Assembly (NCBI GenBank): GCA_000403215.2
Contig: KE159565.1
Location: forward strand, 34,528 to 98,527
Direction: 5' to 3'
Length of the DNA stretch: 64,000 nucleotides
Source: Lachnospiraceae bacterium A4
GTDB taxonomy: Bacteria > Bacillota > Clostridia > Lachnospirales > Lachnospiraceae
Part shown: positions 8,313 through 18,108 of the stretch, in pieces
How positions within the stretch are numbered: position 1 is the stretch's first letter
How the letters are laid out: each line of letters starts with the position of its first letter
Notes under the pieces: model-generated
What the model was told of the DNA's origin: nothing
Seen by the model: only the letters and a program-made list of their open reading frames with translations
Database searches by the model: none
Position numbers and translations under genes: made by a program

Positions 8313-9791
8313 ATGATGAAGCAGGCAGATCCAAGAAACCTGTCTATGGTCATGGACTTGTACGAGCTGACCATGGCAAACGGTTATTTCAATGACGGCG
8401 ATATCGAGACGCGGGTGGCGTTTGATGTCTTTTACAGGAAAAATCCTGACAGGGGCGGATATACGATTTTTGCAGGGCTTGAACAGATCGTAGAGTACAT
8501 CGAGAACCTGCATTTCTCAAAGGAGGATGTGGCGTACCTGCGCTCGCTCAATACCTTTACAGAAACCTTTTTGGAATATCTGAGTACCTTTTCGTTCCAT
8601 GGGGACCTCTATGCCTTCCCGGAAGGGACGATCATGTATCCCAACGAGCCAGTCATCACGGTGATTGCGCCGCTGATTGATGCGCAGCTCGTAGAGACGG
8701 CAATTCTTGCACAGATCAACCATCAGTCGCTTGTGGCGACCAAGACCGCGCGCATTGTGAAGGCGGCGGAGGGGAAAATGGTGTCGGATTTCGGCGCGCG
8801 GCGGGCACATAATATGGACGCGGCAGTGTATGGCGCGCGCGCTTCCTACATCGGCGGAGCGGCAGGGACGGCGACGGTGCTTGCGGGGCAGATGTTTGGG
8901 ATTCCAGTGAGCGGCACGATGGCGCATAGCTGGGTGATGTACTATAAAGACGAATACGAGGCGTTTAAAAATTATGCAGTCAATTATCCAGATAATACCG
9001 TGCTGCTGGTGGACACCTACGACACGATTCAGTCCGGTATTCCCAATGCCATCCGTGTGGCGCATGAGATACTCGAGCCTAAGGGAAAACGTCTCAAAGG
9101 CATTCGCATTGACAGCGGGGACTTGGCATACCAGTCGTCGAAGGTCAGGAAGATGCTGGATCAGGAAGGGCTGACAGACTGCAGGATCATTGTGTCAAAC
9201 AGTCTTGACGAGCACACGATCTCGTCTTTGAATGTGCAGAAGGCGTGCATTGACGGTTACGGCGTGGGAGAGCGGCTCATCACAGGCGCTACCAGTGATT
9301 ACTCCGATGACACGCTGGCGCTGCTCGGCGCGGTGTACAAGATTGCGGCGGTGGAGGAAAACGGTGTATTTACGCCGCGCATCAAGATTTCCGGCACTGT
9401 GGAGAAGATCACAAACCCCGGCCTTAAAAAAGTGTACCGCATTTATGACCAGAATGGAAAGGCAAAGGCGGATTTGATTGCCAAGGCGGACGAGGAGATC
9501 GACATGAGCGGCATGTTCCGTTTTGTGGACCCCAAGATGCCATGGCGGAATCTGAAATTTGCGAACTGCACCGCAAAACCGCTGCAGGTGAAAATATTTG
9601 AGAATGGAAAGCGTGTGTATGAGCTTCCCGCACTGGAGGAAATCAGAGCGTATGTGAGAAAGCAGCTAGACGAGGAAATCTGGGAGGAGGAGCAGCGTTT
9701 TATCAATCCGCATGAGCACTATATGGACATGACCCCCGATTATTATGAGCTCAAGATGGGGCTTTTGCACGAGAGAGGCAAGCTGGGTTAA
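8313..9791 (+). CDS. pncB: Nicotinate phosphoribosyltransferase
   Basis: 492 residues, the usual length for the larger bacterial form. It makes nicotinate mononucleotide from nicotinate and PRPP, the entry of the Preiss-Handler NAD salvage route, in the cytoplasm. Visible family motifs: MDLYELTMANGYF at the N-terminus, FGARRAHNMDAAVYGARA with the catalytic-region His, GTMAHSWVMYY, LLVDTYDT, GIRIDSGDL and GVGERLITG in the phosphate-binding barrel. The start ATG follows AGAAAGGA. It is followed 87 bases later by a coiled-coil protein gene without an obvious terminator between them. Confidence 0.95.
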   Translation: MMKQADPRNLSMVMDLYELTMANGYFNDGDIETRVAFDVFYRKNPDRGGYTIFAGLEQIVEYIENLHFSKEDVAYLRSLNTFTETFLEYLSTFSFHGDLYAFPEGTIMYPNEPVITVIAPLIDAQLVETAILAQINHQSLVATKTARIVKAAEGKMVSDFGARRAHNMDAAVYGARASYIGGAAGTATVLAGQMFGIPVSGTMAHSWVMYYKDEYEAFKNYAVNYPDNTVLLVDTYDTIQSGIPNAIRVAHEILEPKGKRLKGIRIDSGDLAYQSSKVRKMLDQEGLTDCRIIVSNSLDEHTISSLNVQKACIDGYGVGERLITGATSDYSDDTLALLGAVYKIAAVEENGVFTPRIKISGTVEKITNPGLKKVYRIYDQNGKAKADLIAKADEEIDMSGMFRFVDPKMPWRNLKFANCTAKPLQVKIFENGKRVYELPALEEIRAYVRKQLDEEIWEEEQRFINPHEHYMDMTPDYYELKMGLLHERGKLG

Positions 9792-9878
9792 CAATCCGTT
9801 TCGGTTGGTCGATATACTATATGTCAATATTTTAACAAATGACAAAAATATTAAAAAAAGAAAGAGAGGTGTAACAGA

Positions 9879-11087
9879 ATGCAGATGAACATGAACATGA
9901 TAGACAATTACCGCAGTTTTCAGGTGCAAAAGTACAATCCTGCCGCGTTAATGCGCGGAAAGGTACAGCAGACAGCAAAGGCGCAGGACGTATTTGGCGC
10001 ACAGTGCAAGGTGACGATCTCGCGCGAGGGCAGGAAAATGAGCGAGGAGGCCAAGACCGGAACAAAAGGTGTTGCGGCTGGCGTCGCAGAACGGCGGATG
10101 CTCAGAGCACAGGAGCACAAAGAGAACGAGCAGAAGGAGCACACCAGCATGCTGGAGGAGATTTCCAGTATGATGAGCGATGTCCAGAGTAGTTTTTCGG
10201 CCGGCGCGGACGAGGGGACAGCGGCAAAGAAGCAGGAAGCACTGCAGCGGCTGTTTGACTTGAAAGCACGTCAGGAGGAAGAGAACAAGCAGCAGGTGGA
10301 GAATGCGGCGGACAGTGCCGCAGCCGCCTCAAAGGGACAGGAAGAAATTGACCAGAAGAACGCGGATCTCTATATGATGCTGAAAAGCTTTGAGGAGGAC
10401 GACGGGGAGGGCACTGGCGAGGGCGCCGCTGACAAGCCGTCTGGCGCTGCGCAGGAGGAGAAGCTTGGCAATGCCGAACAGTTCGACCAAACGGCGACGA
10501 TGCTTGGCGTATCGGCTGCAAGGCGTGAGTTACAGGCAACCGCGGTGATTGATGACCTGATGAATGACGGATATGACAAGATTAAACAGTCGTATGCAAT
10601 GATGCATGATGTTCAAAAAGAGCTTGCTCTCGCGCAGGAGGCGGCTGGAAAAGACCATCTCAGCGAAGAGGAGCGCCGGGAGCTGGTCTCCGGCCACTTA
10701 GCGTCCGCAACGGATATGATGAAGTCAAACTACGCGGAGATGATGAATCTGCGCACCGCTGGCATACAGGAGACGAAGGATGCGCGCGAGCTTGAGCTCA
10801 AACACATTAAGCTCACGCCACTCGACGGTGTGGACAGGGCAAGGCAGTCAATCTTAGACAGTGGTGTCGATGCCGCGCTGAACGAGGTGTCGCAGGGCAC
10901 TATCGAGAAGGCGTCTGACGAGCTTGAACAGCGGGTGCAGGAGCTGATTGACAAGCGCAATGATATCACCGCCGGCACAGAGGAGAGCGAAGAGACGCAG
11001 GAAGCAGAGGAAAAAACCGACGAAATCATCATGGACAAGGACGAGGAACAAAAGGCAGAGGACGAAGCTTTGCTGGAAACCGAGTGA
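9879..11087 (+). CDS. Hydrophilic coiled-coil protein of unknown function
   Basis: 402 residues, strongly charged (Glu, Lys, Ala, Gln rich), without signal peptide or membrane segment and with long predicted helices over most of its length. The N-terminus MQMNMNMIDNYRSFQVQKYN is followed by CKVTISREGRKMSEE, a short pattern that recalls the segment found in FlgM-like and other flagella-linked small proteins of Lachnospiraceae (a weak analogy only). The acidic tail ends EDEALLETE. The start is supported by AAGAGAGGTG. Another hydrophilic helical protein of FlxA type is at 58339, but the two are not clearly homologous. Confidence 0.75.
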   Translation: MQMNMNMIDNYRSFQVQKYNPAALMRGKVQQTAKAQDVFGAQCKVTISREGRKMSEEAKTGTKGVAAGVAERRMLRAQEHKENEQKEHTSMLEEISSMMSDVQSSFSAGADEGTAAKKQEALQRLFDLKARQEEENKQQVENAADSAAAASKGQEEIDQKNADLYMMLKSFEEDDGEGTGEGAADKPSGAAQEEKLGNAEQFDQTATMLGVSAARRELQATAVIDDLMNDGYDKIKQSYAMMHDVQKELALAQEAAGKDHLSEEERRELVSGHLASATDMMKSNYAEMMNLRTAGIQETKDARELELKHIKLTPLDGVDRARQSILDSGVDAALNEVSQGTIEKASDELEQRVQELIDKRNDITAGTEESEETQEAEEKTDEIIMDKDEEQKAEDEALLETE

Positions 11088-11136
11088 ACAGGAATGAAGT
11101 AACTCTGCAAAAAACGTGATTTTCCAGAATTTATTG

Positions 11137-11165
11137 TTTAAAGATTTGACATAGTGTGCTATAAT
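11137..11165 (+). promoter_or_regulatory. Promoter for glycogen phosphorylase, extended -10 type
   Basis: TATAAT at 11160-11165 is preceded by TGC, giving an extended -10, and TTTAAA stands 17 bases upstream at 11137-11142. A start of transcription near 11172 leaves a leader of about 105 bases and rules out start codons before 11172 for glgP. Confidence 0.6.
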
Positions 11166-11277
11166 TATGAAGAATAAAAAAGATTCATCCAAAATTAGCA
11201 CAAAATTACGTGTTCAGAATCCTTTGAGTTATATACTTTTAAGAAGCAGGGCACAGGGAAGAAGGAGAGGTAAAGAA

Positions 11278-13734
11278 ATGCCAAAAAAGCCAATAATTGA
11301 CAAAGAAATGTTTAAGAGAAGCGTATTGTACAATGTAAAGACACTGTACAGAAAGACGCTGGAGGAGGCGACAGATCAGCAGACTTTTCAGGCAGTAGCA
11401 TTTGCTGTGAAGGATGCGATTGTGGATCACTGGCTCAAGACACAGGAAGCGTATGAGGAGAAGGACCCCAAGACAGTCTACTATATGTCGATGGAGTTTT
11501 TGATGGGACGTGCGCTTGGCAACAATATGATCAATCTGATGGCATACAAGGAGTTTTCAGAGGCGCTGGAGGACCTGGGGCTTGACATCAATGTGATCGA
11601 GGATCAGGAGCCGGATGCAGCGCTTGGAAACGGCGGTCTGGGACGGCTTGCGGCATGTTTCCTGGACTCACTGGCGACGCTTGGATACTCTGCATATGGA
11701 TGTGGTATCCGCTACCGCTACGGTATGTTCAAGCAGGAGATCCGCGACGGATTCCAGCGTGAGGTGCCCGATGACTGGCTGCGGGACGGCAATCCGTTCG
11801 AGCTGCGCCGTCCAGAGTACACGAAAGTGATCAAATTTGGCGGAAACGTGGCGTGCAGGGAAGAGGACGGCAGACTGATCTGGTATCAGGAGAATTACCA
11901 GTCTGTCAAGGCGATTCCATACGATCTTCCGGTTGTCGGTTATGGTAACGGCATTGTCAACACATTGAGAATCTGGGATGCAGAGCCGATGGACTGCTTT
12001 AGTCTGGATTCCTTTGACAAGGGTGATTACCAGAAGGCAGTAGAGCAGACCAATCTTGCGAGAAATATCGTGGAGGTGCTCTATCCCAATGACAATCATA
12101 TTTCTGGAAAAGAGCTTCGCTTAAAACAGCAGTATTTCTTTATCTCGGCTTCCGTGCAGACGGCAATCGAGAAATATATGTCCAAGCATGATGACATTCA
12201 TAAATTCCATGAGAAAGTAACATTCCAGCTAAACGACACCCACCCGACAGTGGCGATCGCAGAGCTGATGCGCATTCTGCTGGATGACTTCCATTTAGAG
12301 TGGGACGAGGCCTGGGCGATCACGACAAAGACCTGCGCGTACACGAACCATACAATCATGGCGGAGGCGCTTGAAAAATGGCCTGTAGATTTATTCCAGA
12401 GACTGCTTCCCAGAATCTATCAGATCGTGGAGGAGATCAACCGCAGGTTCCTGATGGATATTGTCAACAGATATCCAGAACCGGCTGACAAGATTAAGAA
12501 GATGGCAATCATTGCAGATGGTCAGGTTAAGATGGCACACATGGCAATCGTTGCCGGATACAGTGTAAACGGCGTGGCAAGACTTCACACAGAGATTCTC
12601 AAGAATCAGGAGCTCAGAGACTTTTACGAGATGTTCCCGCAGAAGTTCAACAACAAGACAAACGGCATCACACAGAGACGTTTCCTGCTTCACGGCAATC
12701 CGCTGCTCGCGGACTGGGTGACTAAGAAGGTAGGAGAGGACTGGATTGTAGACCTTCCTGTGATCGAGGGGCTGGTGAAGTATGTCGATGATCCTGTGGC
12801 ACAGAAAGAGTTCATGGAGATCAAGCGCAAGAACAAGGTGCGTCTGGCAAAATATATCAAAGAGCACAACAACGTGACCGTAGACCCGGATTCCATCTTT
12901 GACGTGCAGGTCAAGAGACTGCACGAGTACAAGAGACAGCTCATGAACATTCTTCATGTGATGTATCTCTATAATGAGATCAAGAAAAATCCGAGCATGG
13001 AATTTTATCCTAGAACCTTCATTTTCGGTGCGAAGGCAGCAGCGGGCTACAAGAATGCAAAGCTTACGATCAAGCTTATCAATGCAGTGGCAGACAAGGT
13101 AAATAACGATCCTGTTGTCAAGAACCGCATCAAGGTGGTATTCATCGAGGACTACAAAGTTTCCAATGCCGAGTGGATCTTTGCCGCAGCAGATATCTCC
13201 GAGCAGATCTCGACCGCTTCGAAGGAGGCGAGCGGCACCGGCAACATGAAGTTTATGCTCAACGGTGCGCTGACACTCGGTACGATGGACGGCGCAAATG
13301 TGGAGATTGTCGAGGAAGTCGGCAATGAGAATGCATTTATCTTTGGTCTGAGTTCCGACGAGGTCATCAACTATGAGAATCACGGCGGCTACAATCCAAT
13401 GGATATCTACAACAGTGATGCGGAGATTCGCAAGATTGTAGACCAGCTTGTAGACGGCACGTATGCCGATGACAGAGAACTGTTCAGAAGCCTTTACAAT
13501 TCTCTTTTGAATACGCTGGATACGGACAAGGCGGACCGCTACTTTATCCTCAAGGATTTCCATGCTTATGCAGATGCGCAGAAGCGGGTGGAGAAGGCGT
13601 ATACGGACAAGACCGGCTGGGCAAGGAGCGCGATGCTCAATGTCGCAAAGGTTGGCAAGTTCACTTCTGACAGAACCATTCAGCAGTATGTAGATGAAAT
13701 TTGGCATCTTGACAAGGTAGAACTAGAGGGATAA
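11278..13734 (+). CDS. glgP: Glycogen/starch/alpha-glucan phosphorylase (GT35)
   Basis: 818 residues from the ATG at 11278, which has AGGAGAGG seven bases before it; upstream in-frame codons are ahead of the likely transcription start. The enzyme releases glucose 1-phosphate from alpha-1,4-glucans with pyridoxal phosphate as cofactor. Motifs: DAALGNGGLGRLAACFLDS in the N-terminal domain, QLNDTHPTVAIAELMR, VKRLHEYKRQLMNILH, and the PLP site STASKEASGTGNMKF in which the Lys forms the Schiff base, followed by GTMDGANVEI. Length and motifs are complete. It is a single-gene unit with its own promoter and a terminator; no other glycogen genes are in the window. Confidence 0.96.
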   Translation: MPKKPIIDKEMFKRSVLYNVKTLYRKTLEEATDQQTFQAVAFAVKDAIVDHWLKTQEAYEEKDPKTVYYMSMEFLMGRALGNNMINLMAYKEFSEALEDLGLDINVIEDQEPDAALGNGGLGRLAACFLDSLATLGYSAYGCGIRYRYGMFKQEIRDGFQREVPDDWLRDGNPFELRRPEYTKVIKFGGNVACREEDGRLIWYQENYQSVKAIPYDLPVVGYGNGIVNTLRIWDAEPMDCFSLDSFDKGDYQKAVEQTNLARNIVEVLYPNDNHISGKELRLKQQYFFISASVQTAIEKYMSKHDDIHKFHEKVTFQLNDTHPTVAIAELMRILLDDFHLEWDEAWAITTKTCAYTNHTIMAEALEKWPVDLFQRLLPRIYQIVEEINRRFLMDIVNRYPEPADKIKKMAIIADGQVKMAHMAIVAGYSVNGVARLHTEILKNQELRDFYEMFPQKFNNKTNGITQRRFLLHGNPLLADWVTKKVGEDWIVDLPVIEGLVKYVDDPVAQKEFMEIKRKNKVRLAKYIKEHNNVTVDPDSIFDVQVKRLHEYKRQLMNILHVMYLYNEIKKNPSMEFYPRTFIFGAKAAAGYKNAKLTIKLINAVADKVNNDPVVKNRIKVVFIEDYKVSNAEWIFAAADISEQISTASKEASGTGNMKFMLNGALTLGTMDGANVEIVEEVGNENAFIFGLSSDEVINYENHGGYNPMDIYNSDAEIRKIVDQLVDGTYADDRELFRSLYNSLLNTLDTDKADRYFILKDFHAYADAQKRVEKAYTDKTGWARSAMLNVAKVGKFTSDRTIQQYVDEIWHLDKVELEG

Positions 13735-13746
13735 AATATATCATAT

Positions 13747-13786
13747 AAAACGCATATCTCAACAAACCGGGGTATGCGTTTTCGCA
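13747..13786 (+). terminator. Intrinsic terminator after glgP
   Basis: A ten-base stem (AAAACGCATA at 13747-13756, TATGCGTTTT at 13773-13782) starts 13 bases after the stop codon and ends in a short T-run. Confidence 0.65.
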
Positions 13787-13846
13787 TTTAGAACTTATAT
13801 GTTAGGCAGATTACTCCTGCGCGGACGGGAATATGGAGATTGAAGT

Positions 13847-14488
13847 ATGAAGAAAAGTTATCAGAAAATCATATTTTTACTCATTAGCATTGTGGCGGTC
13901 AGCACTTTGAGTGGCTGCACATCGGACAAAAAAGTCAAAAATTATCTTCAGGCGCTCTTAGATGCATCATACAAGAATGATGCAGCAATCTTTGTGGATA
14001 TGAAGCTGGGGAGTGAGGAGGAGGCGCAGGAACTCTATGAGCGGGGAATTGATACCGGTGTAGGGGTGTTTTGCAGCAAACTCGGCGTGCCTGATGCGTA
14101 CAGGGAATCGTTTCGTCAGGTGTATATGGACATGCTTGGAAAAGTCCGCTATACGGTAGACACCGCCGAGAAGCAAAGCGACGGCTCTTATGTAGTGACG
14201 GTGACTTATGAGAAAATGAATATTTTCAAGCCGGCGCTGGAACGCTATCAGGAAGCGGTGGCGGCGCTGGCAGCTTCGTGGCAGGATGCCGAGGAGCCGC
14301 CTGCGGAGGAAGCCCTGGCGGAGAGCGTGTACATGGAATTTAGAAACAGTATGGAGTCCGTGCTCTCAGAAGTACAGTATGACGAGGCTGCCACGATGAC
14401 AGTGCGGATTGAGCTGCTGGAAAATATCTATACGCCGAACACAGAGGATATTGCGGAGCTGGAGAAGGCGCTGTTTGACGGCGAGTGA
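13847..14488 (+). CDS. Lipoprotein of unknown function
   Basis: 213 residues with a lipoprotein signal: a basic start, hydrophobic IIFLLISIVAVS and lipobox LSGC with Cys24. The mature part begins TSDKKVKNYLQALLDASYK, a pattern common in small Clostridial lipoproteins (DUF5105-like; tentative), and contains mostly helical, acidic sequence. It should be anchored to the outer face of the membrane. The stop codon overlaps the ribosome binding site of the next gene, a zinc-ribbon/LRR membrane protein, so the two are very likely translated from one transcript and may work together. Confidence 0.8.
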   Translation: MKKSYQKIIFLLISIVAVSTLSGCTSDKKVKNYLQALLDASYKNDAAIFVDMKLGSEEEAQELYERGIDTGVGVFCSKLGVPDAYRESFRQVYMDMLGKVRYTVDTAEKQSDGSYVVTVTYEKMNIFKPALERYQEAVAALAASWQDAEEPPAEEALAESVYMEFRNSMESVLSEVQYDEAATMTVRIELLENIYTPNTEDIAELEKALFDGE

Positions 14489-14502
14489 AGGGAGGAGCAT
14501 TC

Positions 14503-16374
14503 TTGGGAAATCTGGTAAGGCTTGAGGAAATCAAGTGTCCAAGCTGCGGTGCCACACTGAAAATACAAGAGAATAATACGAAGTTTATCAAGTGTGAGTA
14601 TTGCGGCAGTGAGTTTGTATTAAATATGGAGAATGAACCGAATCATACTGCGGCGCCGCCAGAACCGGACTGGGTGCAGATGCATCCTGTTGAAACTGCG
14701 CCATCAAGGGTTCCGATACTGGCGATTGTCGTGGCGGCAGCCTTTGTGATCAGTCTGGCAGGGGTAGGCGCTTTGCAGACTCGCAGGGCACTGAGGCAGG
14801 AACAGAAGCAAACAGCATATAAAAATTCCTACACGGTGCCGAGCATCACTGCGTATGAGGAGGAAGCATTTTCAGGAATGCTGGGAGAGATGGTATCAAT
14901 CGTGTTTGGCAAGGAGTCCGGCAGTGTGACGGAGGAGGAGCTTGCCAAAATCCAGTGGATTGCGGACCGCAATGACACGGAGAACTGTTATCTGGGCTAC
15001 AGCTTTGAAAATCCGATGGAGAATCCCGATGCAGAATTGGAATGGCTCACATTTCCCTATCGGACGAGTACAGGTTATGAAAATCTGTACAAGTTTACAG
15101 GCTTGAAGCGGCTGGATACGGTCAACCGGCTTTCGAGCTGTAATCTGGAAGGCTTGCAGTTAGAGGGGGTGACAGCCTATTTTGACTCCTTCGAGGAGGA
15201 GGCAGCAGCGCTGTCCGATCCCGGTACAATCCGTGAACTGGTGGTCAAAGGCTCGATTGAGCAGCTCGACGGAATCGAAGCGTTCTCAAATGTTGAGGTG
15301 CTCTCGCTGTATGCTGGAGAACTGGGGGACGTGGACGCACTGGCTGCCCTAAAGCAGCTCCGCTCGCTCACGCTCACCAGTGCGGACGCTATCAGTGATT
15401 TCTCTGTTCTTGCCACTGCCGGGAAGCTTGAAGAGCTGTCGATCGACTCAGAGTCCCTCAAATCGCTGGAGTTTTTGCAAAGAATGCCGCAGCTAAAGGG
15501 GCTTGGGCTCAAAGACGGGGAGTTTATTCATCTTGGCGGAATAGAGGCATTAGCGCATTTAGAGCGGCTCTCGATAGAAAACTGCGACGAACTGACGGAC
15601 CTTAGCAGTGTCGCCTCACTTGTTTCGCTCAGAGAGTTGACGCTGGACAAGCCGTACAAATGTCCGGAGCCGTCACTTGAAGAGCTGGTAAATTTGCAGC
15701 GCCTGACACTCGAGGGCTTTGACACCTGTGAATTTCTTCCCAGTCTGACCAATATGGAAGAATTGGTATTACGAAGCTGTAATCTGTCATCTCCCGACCT
15801 TTCCGGGCTTACCAAACTGCGGAAGCTGACTTGCACCTCCTACGGCACAGACAGGTCTTATGATTTTATCACCGGCCTTGCGACGCTGGAGGAATTAAAT
15901 CTGAGCGGCGTGGTCACGTATGAGGATGTCTCTGGTATTTTTTCGCTGCCGCAGCTCAAGAAGCTGAATATCAGCGGCATAGAATGCGAGATTAACTTTG
16001 ACAAAATCACCGACAATCCTTCGCTGGAAACGCTTGAGATGGCAGGCGTCAAGCTCTACGAAAATGTACAGATTGAAGGCGGTTACGGGATTGTGAGCAT
16101 AGACTGGGATGATGTGTATCTGGCTGACCACACGGACTTTGTGGCACATTTTCCGAATCTGAAAAAGCTGGACGTGGCGGATAACAAGCTTGAGAACATA
16201 GACTTTGCCGCGGCGCTTGTGAAGCTCGAGGAGATAGATCTGTCAGACAACTATGTGACAGAGCTGCATGCGCTCGCGGAGCTTCCCTCACTGCGGCAGG
16301 TAAACTGCAAGGGAAATCCAGTCAGCAATCTGCGCGTTCTGGACGAGGAGAAAGTTCATATTATCAGCCAATAA
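14503..16374 (+). CDS. Zinc-ribbon, membrane-anchored leucine-rich-repeat protein
   Basis: 623 residues. The chosen start is TTG at 14503, six bases after GGGAGGAG; an upstream GTG at 14485 overlaps the preceding stop and would use up the ribosome binding site. Residues 12-34 form a two-CxxC zinc ribbon (CPSC...CEYC). One membrane helix follows at about 70-91 (ILAIVVAAAFVISLAGVGAL). From about residue 210 to the end there are many degenerate leucine-rich repeats of the LxxLxxLxL type. The zinc ribbon should be inside the cell and the LRR domain outside. The function is unknown; a scaffold or recognition protein is an inference. It is coupled to the lipoprotein gene upstream. Confidence 0.85.
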   Translation: MGNLVRLEEIKCPSCGATLKIQENNTKFIKCEYCGSEFVLNMENEPNHTAAPPEPDWVQMHPVETAPSRVPILAIVVAAAFVISLAGVGALQTRRALRQEQKQTAYKNSYTVPSITAYEEEAFSGMLGEMVSIVFGKESGSVTEEELAKIQWIADRNDTENCYLGYSFENPMENPDAELEWLTFPYRTSTGYENLYKFTGLKRLDTVNRLSSCNLEGLQLEGVTAYFDSFEEEAAALSDPGTIRELVVKGSIEQLDGIEAFSNVEVLSLYAGELGDVDALAALKQLRSLTLTSADAISDFSVLATAGKLEELSIDSESLKSLEFLQRMPQLKGLGLKDGEFIHLGGIEALAHLERLSIENCDELTDLSSVASLVSLRELTLDKPYKCPEPSLEELVNLQRLTLEGFDTCEFLPSLTNMEELVLRSCNLSSPDLSGLTKLRKLTCTSYGTDRSYDFITGLATLEELNLSGVVTYEDVSGIFSLPQLKKLNISGIECEINFDKITDNPSLETLEMAGVKLYENVQIEGGYGIVSIDWDDVYLADHTDFVAHFPNLKKLDVADNKLENIDFAAALVKLEEIDLSDNYVTELHALAELPSLRQVNCKGNPVSNLRVLDEEKVHIISQ

Positions 16375-16401
16375 AAGCGACCGCATATGCGGTCGCTTTT
16401 A
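16372..16401. terminator. Bidirectional terminator between convergent genes
   Basis: The 28 bases 16373-16400 are a perfect palindrome (AAAAGCGACCGCAT and its complement) ending in TTTT on both strands. It overlaps the stop codons of both convergent genes and should serve both. Confidence 0.8.
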
Positions 16402-17298
16402 TACTGCCATCATTTCGTCTATATTGGAGAGAATGCCCTTTAAGGCATTGTTGAGATCGGAGTCAATCGGAAATTTTATAAGCTCGTTCAAGATGGTCTT
16501 TGCTTTGTCCGTATCGTATGCCTCAAGCGCCTGAAAGGCTTCCTGAAGCTGCTCGCCCCATCTCTTGAAGGTCATGTGGTTGCCGTCCTGATCAATGGCA
16601 TCATTTTTTAGCCCGAGAGATTTCGCATATTCATTCAGGACACTGTATGCCTCGTCAAGCTCAAGCGAGAGCTTTTTCCAGTTGGCGCGCACCACGTCAT
16701 AACAGCCGGCGTATGCCTCGATTTCATGGAAAAATGCGGTATCTGTCAAGGTTACAAGACCTAGCTCGTTTGCCTTGAGACGCAGCGTGTGTGCGTTGGC
16801 GCCGTAGCGCAAAAGCGTGTCGGGCTGCATTAAGTCATACAGGGAATCTTCGTATTTATCGCTGTTTTGCAAGAAGGCTAACACCAGTTCATTGTAGCGC
16901 TCGACATTGTGTCCCAGCCGAACCATCGCATTGTCAATGTCGATGCCGTGCCGTGCAAGATAGCGCATTTTGATCTTGCTGTCTGTGAGCAGGGTGTCAG
17001 GAATCTGCCGCTGCAAGTGCTCCATGACCTGTTTTGCGTGGTAAGCCATCATGGCAATCTGCTGCTTCTGGGCGAGAATGCGCGCTTTTTTGTGGTAGTA
17101 GCCCACAGCCGCCCACAAAAAGAGTGCTGTCGGGAGAAGCCACAGCAAAGCCCACAGCGCCGCGCGCGGCAGCGCACCGAGCAGGCAGAGCAGAGCAATC
17201 AGAAGCGATACGCCCCCCATAGCCGCCAGCCATATAAGGGCAGAGCAGTCAATCAGATGTTTTAGTTCCTCAAAAATGCGGTTTTCAGTATGGTTCAT
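16399..17298 (-). CDS. Membrane-anchored helical protein of unknown function
   Basis: About 299 residues from the ATG at 17298 (AAAGGA nine bases before). Two close hydrophobic segments at about residues 20-70 (ALIWLAAMGGVSLLIALLCLL and ALWALLWLLPTALFLWAAV) form a hairpin anchor. The remaining 220 residues are soluble, helical and face the cytoplasm by charge, with a conserved-looking ending LSNIDEMMAV. No known family is recognised. The same strand continues upstream with folT, 129 bases away, so a shared transcript is possible. Confidence 0.7.
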   Translation of the reverse strand: MNHTENRIFEELKHLIDCSALIWLAAMGGVSLLIALLCLLGALPRAALWALLWLLPTALFLWAAVGYYHKKARILAQKQQIAMMAYHAKQVMEHLQRQIPDTLLTDSKIKMRYLARHGIDIDNAMVRLGHNVERYNELVLAFLQNSDKYEDSLYDLMQPDTLLRYGANAHTLRLKANELGLVTLTDTAFFHEIEAYAGCYDVVRANWKKLSLELDEAYSVLNEYAKSLGLKNDAIDQDGNHMTFKRWGEQLQEAFQALEAYDTDKAKTILNELIKFPIDSDLNNALKGILSNIDEMMAV

Positions 17299-17427
17299 AT
17301 CATTATCCTTTCGCGTCGTCAGCGTATTATTTCGTATGCTTTCGTACTTTATACTCTTATAGTAACACATTTTGGCGTCTGAAAAAAGAGGGAAAGCGCA
17401 TTCGGCAGAAAAAGGAAGCGGAATTAA

Positions 17428-18024
17428 CTATTTGCCACCACGGTATTTTTGAAACTCCGGCATACTGAGGAGCCGGGACACAAACGTGAGTGTAAAAAAC
17501 AGAATCATCGTATCAATTGGCAGCATAATCATATTTTTCATGACGCGCGCGGGCAGAATTGCCATGAAAGCGTTTCCGTTCATGACAGCGAGCCACAGCG
17601 TGTTGAGTCCGCAGTTTACGATTGCTTTGACCAAAAGTTCTGCAAGAAAGATGCGCCAGATTTTCACAGGCTTTTTGTACAGGATTGAGCCGTAGATTAC
17701 ACCAGCCACCATGACATTGAAGGTATAGCCAAAGAAGAAAGCGCCGCCGTCGGGTTTTAGCAGATATTTGAGAATATCGAGCGTGGCGCCAAAGATGGCA
17801 CCGACGTAAGGACCGAACAGATATTCAACCACGCGGTTTGGCAGACCGGAGAAGCCAATGCGGATGTTGGGCGTAATAAAGATAGACGTGGTGTAATTCA
17901 GCACGACTGCCAGCGCTGCCATCAGCCCGCAAAGGACGAGGTTGTGCGTGGCTTTGAGCTCGTTGAAGCCGCCTGCGTACCGCTTGGAATAAGGTTTTGA
18001 GTAACGTTTCGTGATTTTTTGCAT
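17428..18024 (-). CDS. folT: ECF transporter substrate-binding (S) component, folate type
   Basis: 198 residues with about six membrane helices. The start is ATG 18024, with AGGAGG at 18038-18033; a longer in-frame start would run through the riboswitch. Family features: LVLCGLMAALAVVLNY, the conserved RIGFSGLPNRVVEYLFGP, GAIFGATLDILKYLLKP with Lys/Pro at the substrate side, and a C-terminus with IDTMILFFTLTFV. S-components capture the vitamin and dock on the shared EcfAA'T module, which is not in this window. The THF riboswitch in the leader supports folate as substrate (established association of this riboswitch with folT in Firmicutes). Confidence 0.88.
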   Translation of the reverse strand: MQKITKRYSKPYSKRYAGGFNELKATHNLVLCGLMAALAVVLNYTTSIFITPNIRIGFSGLPNRVVEYLFGPYVGAIFGATLDILKYLLKPDGGAFFFGYTFNVMVAGVIYGSILYKKPVKIWRIFLAELLVKAIVNCGLNTLWLAVMNGNAFMAILPARVMKNMIMLPIDTMILFFTLTFVSRLLSMPEFQKYRGGK

Positions 18025-18108
18025 AAAATAAGCCTCCTTTATGCAGCGACCTGAAACTACACAAATGAGACGTAAGAATCGTAAGAAAATCTTAGCAGCC
18101 AAATATGT

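Noticed and set aside
12391..13707. A 438-codon open frame on the minus strand
   Set aside because: It lies wholly opposite glgP, whose protein is strongly conserved. The frame is a by-product of glgP codon use and has no ribosome binding site or family resemblance.
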